From: an uncultured Collinsella sp.
GTDB taxonomy: Bacteria; Actinomycetota; Coriobacteriia; Coriobacteriales; Coriobacteriaceae
Length of the DNA: 5,514 nt
Direction of reading: 5' to 3'
Assembly (NCBI GenBank): GCA_900551305.1
Contig: URVK01000123.1
Span: forward strand, 1-5,514
A model generated the notes under the pieces. The model saw only the letters and a program-made list of their open reading frames with translations, did not search any database and was not told the DNA's origin. The translations under genes were made by a program, and so were the position numbers. Positions 1-4,659 of the stretch are shown in pieces. Each line of letters opens with the position of its first letter. Positions within the stretch are counted from its first letter, which is position 1.

Positions 1-1262
1 CGATGGGCGACGCCCGCATGGCACGCGAGAACGCCGCCAACGTGTTCGATGGCATCGAGATGCCGCTCGTGCCGGTGCTTGCCAAGATGGAGCGCGCGGG
101 CATGCTCGTAGACCCCGACCGTCTGCATAGTCTGTCCGAGGGGCTTGCTACCCAGATTGCCGAGGTCGAGCGCAGCATCCGCGACCTGGCAGGGGACGAG
201 ACCTTTAACATCGGCAGCCCCATGCAGCTCTCGCACGTGCTGTTTGACGTTATGGGGCTTTCGACCCAGGGTCTCAAAAAGACCAAGCGCGGCTACTATT
301 CGACCAACGCCAAGGTGTTAAGCGACCTTGCCCGTGACCACGAAATCGTGCGTCTGATCTTGGACTGGCGTGAGAAGTCCAAGATCAAGTCCACCTATCT
401 GGACACGCTGGGCCCGCTGCGCCGCGGTGACGGTCGCGTGCACACCACGTACAACCAGACCATCACGGCAACGGGCCGCCTGTCCTCGAGCGATCCGAAC
501 CTGCAGAATATCCCGACGCGCTCGGAGCTGGGTCGTACCGTCAAGACGGCGTTTTCGGCAGGCGAGGGAAGCGTCTTTTTGGCGGTGGACTACTCGCAGA
601 TCGAGCTGCGTCTGCTGGCGCATCTCTCGGGCGATGAGCACCTGGTGCGCGCCTTTAACGAAGGCGAGGACTTCCATGCCGAGACGGCCGCGCGCGTGTT
701 TGGCGTGCCGGTGTCCGAGGTAACGCCCGACTTGCGCAGTCGTGCCAAGGCCGTGAACTTTGGCATCGTGTATGGTCAGCAGGCCTATGGCCTGTCGCAG
801 TCGCTGCACATCTCGATGGCCGAGGCGCGCGACATGATCGACCGCTACTACGAGGCCTATCCGGGCGTGCGCACGTTCCTCGACAACGTGGTGGCGCGAG
901 CCAAGCAGACGGGCTATGCCGAGACCATGTACGGCCGCCGTCGTCACATTCCGGAGCTCAAGGCCAAAAACCCGCAACTCCGCGGCTTTGGCGAGCGCAC
1001 GGCCATGAACCACCCCATGCAGGGCACCGCGGCCGACATCATCAAGATCGCGATGGCCCGTGTAAGCCGCCGTCTGGAAGAAGAAGGCTTTGCCGCCCAC
1101 ATGATCCTGCAGGTGCACGACGAACTGGACTTTGAGTGCCCGGTCGACGAAGCCGAGCGCCTGACCGCCATGGTCCAAGACGTCATGGAACACGTCGTAG
1201 ACCTACGCGTACCCCTAATCGCCGAGGCATCGACTGGAGTGACCTGGGCAGACGCCAAATAA
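1..1262 (+). CDS. polA: DNA polymerase I, C-terminal polymerase domain (5' end cut off by window edge)
   Basis: Family A DNA polymerase, which fills gaps and replaces RNA primers during replication and repair in the cytoplasm. The reading frame is already open at the left edge (first whole codon at 3) and ends at TAA 1260-1262, giving 419 visible residues. They cover almost exactly the polymerase domain; the 5' nuclease and 3'-5' exonuclease-like domains lie outside. Visible landmarks (window numbering): the entry segment MPLVPVLAKMERAGM (20-34), TATGRLSSSDPNLQNIP (155-171), motif A DYSQIELR with metal-binding Asp196, motif B with Arg245, Lys249, Phe253 and Tyr257, and motif C VHDE with His372-Asp373-Glu374. 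All key catalytic residues are present. Phe at 253 is the Escherichia coli-type residue that discriminates against dideoxynucleotides. The ATG at 3 is an internal Met, not the true start. A strong terminator follows 34 bp downstream, so polA ends its transcription unit. Confidence 0.97.
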   Translation, partial: MGDARMARENAANVFDGIEMPLVPVLAKMERAGMLVDPDRLHSLSEGLATQIAEVERSIRDLAGDETFNIGSPMQLSHVLFDVMGLSTQGLKKTKRGYYSTNAKVLSDLARDHEIVRLILDWREKSKIKSTYLDTLGPLRRGDGRVHTTYNQTITATGRLSSSDPNLQNIPTRSELGRTVKTAFSAGEGSVFLAVDYSQIELRLLAHLSGDEHLVRAFNEGEDFHAETAARVFGVPVSEVTPDLRSRAKAVNFGIVYGQQAYGLSQSLHISMAEARDMIDRYYEAYPGVRTFLDNVVARAKQTGYAETMYGRRRHIPELKAKNPQLRGFGERTAMNHPMQGTAADIIKIAMARVSRRLEEEGFAAHMILQVHDELDFECPVDEAERLTAMVQDVMEHVVDLRVPLIAEASTGVTWADAK

Positions 1263-1296
1263 GGGCACACCCACAATCCCAAAGTAATCAAAACCA

Positions 1297-1330
1297 GAAG
1301 GGGGCTCCTTGCCAACAAGGAGCCCCCTTC
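1297..1330 (+). terminator. Intrinsic terminator of polA
   Basis: A perfect 15-bp stem (1297-1311 with 1316-1330) closed by a CCAA tetraloop, starting 34 bp after the polA stop. The stem is G/C rich in the middle (GGGGGCTCC). The T-tract on the plus strand is weak (TTCATT), and the A-rich left flank means it could also stop transcription arriving from the convergent HAD gene. The perfect pairing is seen directly; terminator function is inferred. Confidence 0.85.
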
Positions 1331-1396
1331 ATTCCAAACTATCAGCCAAGTATCTAGACGCCAAGACGCCATCTAGGCGACAAGCAAGTAAACCTA

Positions 1397-1525
1397 GGGC
1401 CTGGCCGGGCGGCACGGGTTAACTTTTCGTAGATTCCGCACGCAAAGAAAGCCACTTAATGTGGCTTTCGTCTTGCGCAGGACCTGACCGAGCGAAAAAT
1501 TAACCCGTGCCGCCCGGCCGGGCCC
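1397..1525. repeat. Long inverted repeat between convergent genes, able to form a giant hairpin
   Basis: The left arm 1397-1422 and right arm 1500-1525 are inverted copies matching at 25 of 26 positions; the exception (T1402 opposite G1520) is a G-U wobble in plus-strand RNA. The core of each arm reads GGCACGGGTTAA on its own strand. Pairing resumes past one mismatch (C1423/A1499) with 1424-1430 against 1492-1498, extending the stem to about 34 positions. The 61-base interior holds a further hairpin (1441-1477). No reading frame or RNA family was recognised, and no target-site duplication is visible at the ends. It could be a terminator structure, a small structured RNA, or a dispersed intergenic repeat. 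The inverted symmetry is certain; the role is unknown. Confidence 0.85.
1441..1477. terminator. Inner hairpin, possible bidirectional terminator
   Basis: GAAAGCCAC (1447-1455) pairs perfectly with GTGGCTTTC (1461-1469) around a TTAAT loop. A further CGCAA/TTGCG clamp (1441-1445 with 1473-1477) is separated by a small asymmetric internal loop. Read on the minus strand the stem is followed by TTTGCG after CTTTC, a U-rich tail fitting termination of the HAD transcript. It sits almost at the centre of the long inverted repeat. Confidence 0.55.
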
Positions 1526-1535
1526 GATGGGCGGC
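1495..1535 (-). terminator. Candidate terminator overlapping the HAD stop codon
   Basis: On the minus strand GCCGCCC (1535-1529) pairs with GGGCGGC (1515-1509), a 7-bp all-G/C stem around a 13-base loop. After five bases (ACGGG) it is followed by TTAATTTTT (1503-1495), a convincing U-tract. The stem begins at the last base of the HAD stop codon. It uses the same bases as the right arm of the long inverted repeat, so the local and long-range folds exclude each other. Confidence 0.5.
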
Positions 1536-2358
1536 TACCGAGCCGCCAAGATGGCGTCGATGAGCGTCAGTACGCCCCCGTCGTTGTTGCTCGGAATGCG
1601 CCACTTGGCGTGCGCGTTCATGTGCTCCTCGGCATTGTCCACGATAAAGCTGTGACCGACGCGCTCCAGCATGGGGATATCGTTGTAAGTATCGCCCACG
1701 GCGGCGGCATCGGCGATATCAATGCCGAGCTGCTCGCACAGATGCGCGACGCCGGCGCCCTTGTCGACACCCAGGTTCATAAAGTCGATCCATTCGCGCC
1801 CGGCGTTGGTGACGTAGAGCTTGTCCGAGAACTCGGGGCTGTAGGTCTCGCGGAATGCGGGCTCGGCATCGTAGGCAGGGAAAAAGACCGAGATCTTATT
1901 GGACTCGATATCAAGGCCCTCAAAGGTGTCGACGTAGTTGATCGTGTTGTAGTACACGCTGATTTCGTCGTGGTACTGATGGTCGCGGGCGAGCACATAG
2001 AACTCGTCGTAGCAGCACAGGACGGGAACGGCGCGCGGGTCCTCCGAGACACGAGCGAGCACCTGCTGATACAGCGCCACATCGATGTTGCTCTTATAGA
2101 TATAGTTGCCGCGGTAGATAACGCAGGCTCCATTGTCGGGGCAAAAAGCAAGGCGGTTCTTAATGCTCTCGAACATTTCCTCGAGTTTGGGGGCGGGACG
2201 TCCGCTGGCGGGGCAGAACACGATGCCTCGGCGAGCTTGTCCAGGCGCTCGTCGAGGCCCTGGGGTAGTACGCGCTCGTCGGTGAGAAGCGTCTTGTCCA
2301 TATCAACGGCGAGAATCTTAATGCTGCCGATATTGGCGTCCGATTCGTAAGTTTGCAT
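1535..2358 (-). pseudogene. Cof-type HAD-family sugar-phosphatase-like gene, frameshifted
   Basis: A haloacid-dehalogenase superfamily phosphatase of the Cof/HAD-IIB kind, cytoplasmic enzymes that typically act on sugar phosphates or similar small phosphoesters; the substrate cannot be told here. The N-terminal part (ATG 2358-2356) carries motif I, DMDKT, at residues 19-23. The rest, in another frame from about 2224 to the TAG at 1537-1535, carries motif II (PASGRP), the NGA motif, motif III Lys in DKGAG, and motif IV GDTYND. No single frame holds all four. Reading Glu44 (2229-2227) into Ile (2224-2222) leaves two bases over, so one or four bases are missing; restoring a GGN codon would give the family-like AEAGIVFCPASGR and about 275 residues, a normal length. 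The start has a ribosome binding site (GAAAGG, 9 bases away). Motif I has Lys where Gly is more usual. Either a real mutation or a sequencing/assembly error; conservation on both sides of the break suggests it is recent or artefactual. Confidence 0.85.
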
Positions 2359-2501
2359 AAAAGCGAGCCTTTCGTTTCGAGATTGTTTCAGACGTTATAA
2401 CCATTAACTCGTAGTCGGGCGTATTTTCGCAGGAACGGAGCGCATTTGCACCACGTTTCACAAAGTAATGAAAAAACTTTTCAGAAATTTGAATTTGTCG
2501 C

Positions 2502-2529
2502 TTGTGCAGCAGGCACTTTAGCGTAATAT
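2502..2529 (+). promoter_or_regulatory. Possible promoter for the argG leader transcript
   Basis: TTGTGC (2502-2507) and TAATAT (2524-2529) are 16 bases apart and resemble weak -35 and -10 boxes of the main sigma factor. The predicted transcript start, about 2536, falls exactly where the foldable segment 2537-2593 begins, which is mild independent support. The boxes alone are imperfect matches and the region is AT rich, so chance is a real alternative. Confidence 0.35.
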
Positions 2530-2536
2530 AGCGACC

Positions 2537-2593
2537 ATCGAAAACGGAGACGGCAAAAGAGCCGCTTACCGAGGAAAAGGTACCGTTTACGAT
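2537..2593 (+). other. Candidate structured leader RNA: three-way junction
   Basis: The plus-strand RNA can fold into a compact three-helix junction. P1 pairs 2537-2547 with 2583-2593 (ten pairs, one A-A mismatch at 2541/2589). P2 is CGGC 2551-2554 with GCCG 2561-2564 and an AAAAGA loop. P3 is TACC 2567-2570 with GGTA 2579-2582 and a purine loop GAGGAAAA. P3 abuts P1 with no linker, allowing stacking. I do not recognise it as a known riboswitch class. The pairings are visible; that they form and matter is inferred, and short P2 and P3 could arise by chance. Confidence 0.35.
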
Positions 2594-2632
2594 ATTAGAA
2601 TTGCGCCCGGCGATAGGTGAAAGGAGAGGCAG

Positions 2633-2707
2633 ATGCAGTTCGTAAAGATCATCACCACTGCAGACAATGCCATCCGACGCCAGCGCGCAATTTCCCGACG
2701 ACGATAA
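2633..2707 (+). CDS. Arginine-rich leader peptide upstream of argG (24 aa)
   Basis: A short reading frame from ATG 2633-2635 to TAA 2705-2707. Its ribosome binding site is very good: AAAGGAG at 2620-2626, six bases before the ATG. The peptide starts MQFVKIITTADNAI and ends RRQRAISRRR, so six of the last ten residues are arginine. Four of the six Arg codons are CGA, including the final three before the stop; by hand count argG, 206 bp downstream, uses CGA once in 12 Arg codons. Amino-acid biosynthesis genes are often preceded by leader peptides rich in the pathway's product, where ribosome stalling on the scarce codon chooses between alternative RNA folds. A run of Arg codons ahead of argG fits that logic, and the alternative helices at 2687-2858 overlap or follow the Arg codons. 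It has no signal-peptide character. The alternative is a chance frame, but the start signal, composition and position together argue against it. Confidence 0.6.
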   Translation: MQFVKIITTADNAIRRQRAISRRR

Positions 2708-2772
2708 CAATCGTCTCTGTCCGCATGGGGCGAATTGCCTCAACAGAGTCATTTTGAGGTCGTTGGGTTTTG

Positions 2773-2818
2773 GCACGACATTGCTGCATGTTTCTAGGGC
2801 ATGTATGTGCTGATTTTT
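2773..2818 (+). terminator. Weak candidate terminator in the argG leader
   Basis: GCAC (2773-2776) pairs with GTGC (2807-2810), ACAT (2778-2781) with ATGT (2801-2804), and GC (2783-2784) with GC (2799-2800), an interrupted 10-pair stem. Three bases later comes TTTTT (2814-2818). Its left arm overlaps an alternative 5-bp hairpin, GTCGT/ACGAC (2759-2763 with 2775-2779), that could act as antiterminator. The stem is bulged and not G/C rich, so this is the weakest link of the attenuation model. Confidence 0.3.
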
Positions 2819-2826
2819 GCTATTTA
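2818..2826 (+). promoter_or_regulatory. Possible extended -10 promoter element close to argG
   Basis: TGCTATTTA has the TGN spacing of an extended -10 box, but no good -35 hexamer lies 16-18 bases upstream. If used, transcription would start near 2833 and argG would have an 80-base leader that bypasses the leader peptide. It competes with, or supplements, the attenuation model. Confidence 0.25.
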
Positions 2827-2912
2827 ACCTGATATTGCACGGTTTTTGACCTCAAGGTGACTTGCAACTGACCGAAGTTCTAACTAGCTACCAAGGGCGA
2901 AAGGAAACAGCC

Positions 2913-4139
2913 ATGAGCAAGGAAAAAGTCGTTCTCGCATATTCCGGTGGTCTTGATACATCCGTATGTGTCAAGTGGCTCCAGGACGAGAAGAATCTCG
3001 ATGTCGTTTGCGTCTGCGGCAACGTTGGCCAGGAGGAGACCGGCCTGGATGCCAAGAAACAGAAGGCGCTCGACCTGGGCGTTCTTGATTGCCAGGTGCT
3101 CGACCTGCGCGACGAGTTCTCTGATGAGTTCCTGACCAAGGCCATCGCCGCAAACTCCATGTACGAGAACAAGTATCCGCTGCTCTCCGCTCTGTCTCGA
3201 CCGCTGCTCGCCAAGAAGCTTGTCGAGGTCGCTCACGAGTTTGGCGCGACCTACGTCGCCCACGGCTGCACCGGCAAAGGTAACGACCAGGTCCGCTTCG
3301 AGGCTGCCGTCAAGGCCCTCGACCCCGAGCTTAAGGTTATCGCTCCGGTTCGCGAGTGGGATCTGAAGTGCCGTCCCGACGAGGTCGCCTACGCTCACGC
3401 CCATAACGTGCCGGTTCCCGAGGGTGCCAACGACAACCCCTATTCCATCGACGACAACCTGTGGGGTCGTGCCATTGAGTGCGGCCACCTGGAGGATCCC
3501 TGGAACGAGCCGCTCGACGACGCTTGGGTTATGACCAAGAATCCGGAGGACACGCCGGACACCCCGACGTATACCGAGATTGAGTTTGAGGCCGGCAAGC
3601 CCGTCGCCGTCGACGGCAAGAAGATGAAACTCTCCGAGATCGTCATCGCCCTCAACATGATTTCGGGAGACAACGGCTTTGGCCGTCTCGACCTGGTTGA
3701 GGATCGTCTGGTGGGCCTCAAGAGCCGCGAGTGCTATGAGGTTCCCGGAGCCCTGACGCTCATCACCGCCCACAAGGCGCTCGAGGACATTTGCGTTGAG
3801 GGCGACCTGCTCAAGACTAAGATTAAGCTCGAGCAGGATTGGGCCACCGCCGTGTACAACGGCCAGTGGTACAGCCCGCTCAAAAATGCGCTCGACGCCT
3901 TTATGGCCGACACCCAGAAGTTCGTGACCGGCACCGTCCGTCTGAAGTTCTTTAAGGGCAACTGTCATGTCGTCGGCCGCAAGAGTCCCTTCAGCCTCTA
4001 CGACTACGGCCTGGCCACCTACGACCGCGACACCACGTTTGACGAGAAGGCCAGCGCCGGCTTTATCGAGATCGATACGCTGTCGCTCAAGACGTGGGCT
4101 AAGGTCCAGGGCCCCAGCTCCGCCGCCGCCCAGGCTTAA
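2913..4139 (+). CDS. argG: Argininosuccinate synthase
   Basis: Joins citrulline and aspartate using ATP to form argininosuccinate, AMP and pyrophosphate: the second-last step of arginine synthesis, in the cytoplasm. The protein is complete at 408 residues, normal for the bacterial short form. The ATP-binding loop AYSGGLDTS is at residues 9-17. Other conserved blocks are GCTGKGNDQVRFE (118-130), YSIDDNLWGRAIECGHLEDPW in part (177-197), and GRLDLVEDRLVGLKSRE (257-273). The ATG at 2913 is chosen because GAAAGGA lies seven bases upstream and the family's MSKEKVVLAYSGG start follows. An in-frame TTG at 2862 would add 17 unrelated residues and lacks a well-spaced site. The long leader with an Arg-rich peptide suggests arginine-dependent control; no convincing ArgR box was found. 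A terminator-like stem follows about 150 bp downstream. The gene is intact. Confidence 0.97.
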   Translation: MSKEKVVLAYSGGLDTSVCVKWLQDEKNLDVVCVCGNVGQEETGLDAKKQKALDLGVLDCQVLDLRDEFSDEFLTKAIAANSMYENKYPLLSALSRPLLAKKLVEVAHEFGATYVAHGCTGKGNDQVRFEAAVKALDPELKVIAPVREWDLKCRPDEVAYAHAHNVPVPEGANDNPYSIDDNLWGRAIECGHLEDPWNEPLDDAWVMTKNPEDTPDTPTYTEIEFEAGKPVAVDGKKMKLSEIVIALNMISGDNGFGRLDLVEDRLVGLKSRECYEVPGALTLITAHKALEDICVEGDLLKTKIKLEQDWATAVYNGQWYSPLKNALDAFMADTQKFVTGTVRLKFFKGNCHVVGRKSPFSLYDYGLATYDRDTTFDEKASAGFIEIDTLSLKTWAKVQGPSSAAAQA

Positions 4140-4154
4140 GCCTTCCTTTCCTTG

Positions 4155-4217
4155 GTATCCGCGCGGCCCATCCGCGTGATACATAACGGGCGCACGGGGT
4201 CCCTACCTTTCGTTATG
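4155..4217 (+). other. Two hairpins just downstream of argG
   Basis: First hairpin: GTATCCGCG (4155-4163) pairs with CGCG-T-GATAC (4173-4182), nine pairs with one bulged T. Second: CATAACG (4182-4188) pairs perfectly with CGTTATG (4211-4217) around 22 bases. They share base 4182, so at full length they compete by one pair. Neither is followed by a T-tract; they may protect the argG mRNA 3' end or be part of its termination region. The pairing is seen; function is unknown. Confidence 0.4.
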
Positions 4218-4292
4218 CTTGCTGACACTTCTTAACATCGGTGGCCCCTACGTTCCGCCCGCATATATGATGCCGCGACTGCGGCTGAGTCC

Positions 4293-4322
4293 GAGCCCCG
4301 CCGGGGTTGTCCGGCGGGGCTC
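4293..4322 (+). terminator. Strong terminator-like stem between argG and argH
   Basis: GAGCCCCGCCGG (4293-4304) pairs perfectly with CCGGCGGGGCTC (4311-4322) around GGTTGT: 12 pairs, ten of them G-C. The tail (CTTCTATC) is only moderately T rich. A small GCCGC/GCGGC hairpin (4272-4285) precedes it. It probably ends most argG transcripts, implying that the small gene at 4371 and argH need readthrough or a promoter of their own. Confidence 0.7.
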
Positions 4323-4370
4323 CTTCTATCAATTTGACGGCTCTGCGCCTATATATAAGGAGTATCCATT

Positions 4371-4541
4371 ATGTTCAATGCTATTGCGCATGCTTTACTT
4401 GCCCTCGCGCCCGAGATCGATGCTGCAAAGGTCGAGGACGTCCCTATGAGCCTGAAGGCCTGGATCGATGGTTCGCAGGGCAACATCCGGAGGGAGACGT
4501 TGGGCGCCAAGTGCATGGTGCGTCACTTCTTTGCAAATTAG
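4371..4541 (+). CDS. Small protein of unknown function upstream of argH (56 aa)
   Basis: I do not recognise this gene. ATG 4371 to TAG 4539-4541 encodes 56 residues. The ribosome binding site AAGGAG (4357-4362) is eight bases before the ATG, as good as any in the window. The protein begins MFNAIAHALLALAPEIDAAK, a short amphipathic-looking stretch with many Ala and Leu but too short and too charged afterwards for a clear membrane segment. It ends in a basic part containing NIRRETLGAKCMVRHFFAN, with one Cys. Codons 5-36 look like those of neighbouring genes, but the Arg pair CGG-AGG is unusual here. It lies after a terminator stem and 118 bp before argH. Possibilities are a real small protein, a leader peptide for argH, or the remains of a longer gene. 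Confidence 0.55.
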   Translation: MFNAIAHALLALAPEIDAAKVEDVPMSLKAWIDGSQGNIRRETLGAKCMVRHFFAN

Positions 4542-4611
4542 CTACATGGCCCCGCGCACGGCAGGGAGTGTGTAAAACTAGCGGTTGAAAAATTGCTTTA
4601 GCGACATGGCG
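4531..4611 (+). repeat. Degenerate direct repeat between the small gene and argH
   Basis: TTGC-(AAA)-TTAGC-T-ACATGGC (4531-4550) recurs as TTGC-(T)-TTAGC-G-ACATGGC (4593-4610): the blocks TTGC, TTAGC and ACATGGC are identical. Weaker similarity follows each copy (a GCGCAC core, then GGG about ten bases on). The first copy overlaps the stop codon of the 56-codon gene. It may be an old tandem duplication or a pair of protein-binding sites upstream of argH. No clear promoter was found in 4542-4659. Confidence 0.5.
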
Positions 4612-4659
4612 CACTGCTTTGGGCGCTTGTTTTGGTATTCGATGAAAGGGGACGGTTCC

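Larger units (their letters stand above)
1365..1558. repeat. Outer inverted repeat pairing the HAD gene 3' end with a copy beyond polA
   Basis: The plus-strand sequence GACGCCATCTAGGCG (1365-1379) matches 14 of 15 bases of the minus-strand sequence GACGCCATCTTGGCG (1558-1544), which encodes Asp-Ala-Ile-Leu-Ala at the end of the HAD gene. Weaker similarity continues a few bases further out (CTAGACGC near 1354 against CTGACGC in the HAD gene). The centre of the pair (about 1461.5) coincides with that of the 26-bp inverted repeat inside it. The whole block therefore reads as a degenerate 194-bp palindrome, perhaps an old inverted duplication of the gene end and its terminator. Confidence 0.6.
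2687..2858 (+). promoter_or_regulatory. Putative arginine attenuator: competing helices between leader peptide and argG
   Basis: Four segments can pair in exclusive ways. Segment 1 (2687-2696, inside the leader peptide gene) pairs with segment 2 (2728-2738) in a 10-pair helix with one bulged C, enclosing a small hairpin (2700-2705 with 2710-2715) over the last CGA codons and the stop. CCTCAA at the end of segment 2 (2738-2743) pairs with TTGAGG (2754-2759). That same TTGAGG, extended to 2751-2761, pairs with 2848-2858 in 11 pairs with two G-U wobbles. A ribosome stalled on CGA codons 22-24 would block helix 1:2 and free segment 2. The pairings are read directly; which state allows argG expression is inference, since helix 2751-2761/2848-2858 lacks a U-tract. 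Confidence 0.4.

Noticed and set aside
1397..1525. Miniature transposable element defined by the long inverted repeat
   Set aside because: No target-site duplication is visible at the ends, no transposase or second copy lies in the window, and symmetry continues outside the repeat into the HAD gene. Not excluded, but not supported.
1397..1525. Retron-like RNA (inverted repeat enclosing a hairpin)
   Set aside because: No reverse transcriptase gene lies nearby; the flanking genes are polA and a HAD phosphatase.
2477..2497. TTCA-N6-TGAA palindrome as an ArgR box
   Set aside because: The half-sites are in the opposite order to the TGAAT-ATTCA consensus and the AT-rich context makes such matches common.
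2318..2776. A 152-codon minus-strand frame across the HAD-argG gap
   Set aside because: It starts at a GTG without any ribosome binding site (the next in-frame ATG has none either), overlaps the HAD start, resembles no family I know, and runs through the structured argG leader.
2862..2912. Upstream TTG start for argG
   Set aside because: It adds 17 residues unlike the family N-terminus and has no properly spaced ribosome binding site, whereas ATG 2913 has both.
2880..4184. A 434-codon minus-strand frame opposite argG
   Set aside because: It is a shadow of the strongly conserved argG gene caused by high third-position GC; its low-complexity, valine-, leucine- and glycine-rich protein has no recognisable domain. 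The same applies to the minus-strand frames opposite polA (318-1193) and argH (4444-5400), and to the plus-strand frame opposite the HAD gene (1610-2350).
4334..4359. TTGACG plus TATATA/TATAAG as a promoter for the 56-codon gene
   Set aside because: The boxes are only 10-14 bases apart, too close for the main sigma factor, and transcription would start past the ribosome binding site.
4642..4659. Upstream in-frame ATG for argH
   Set aside because: It would put the clear ribosome binding site AAAGGGGA inside the gene; MALWGGRF from 4660 is the typical lyase start.
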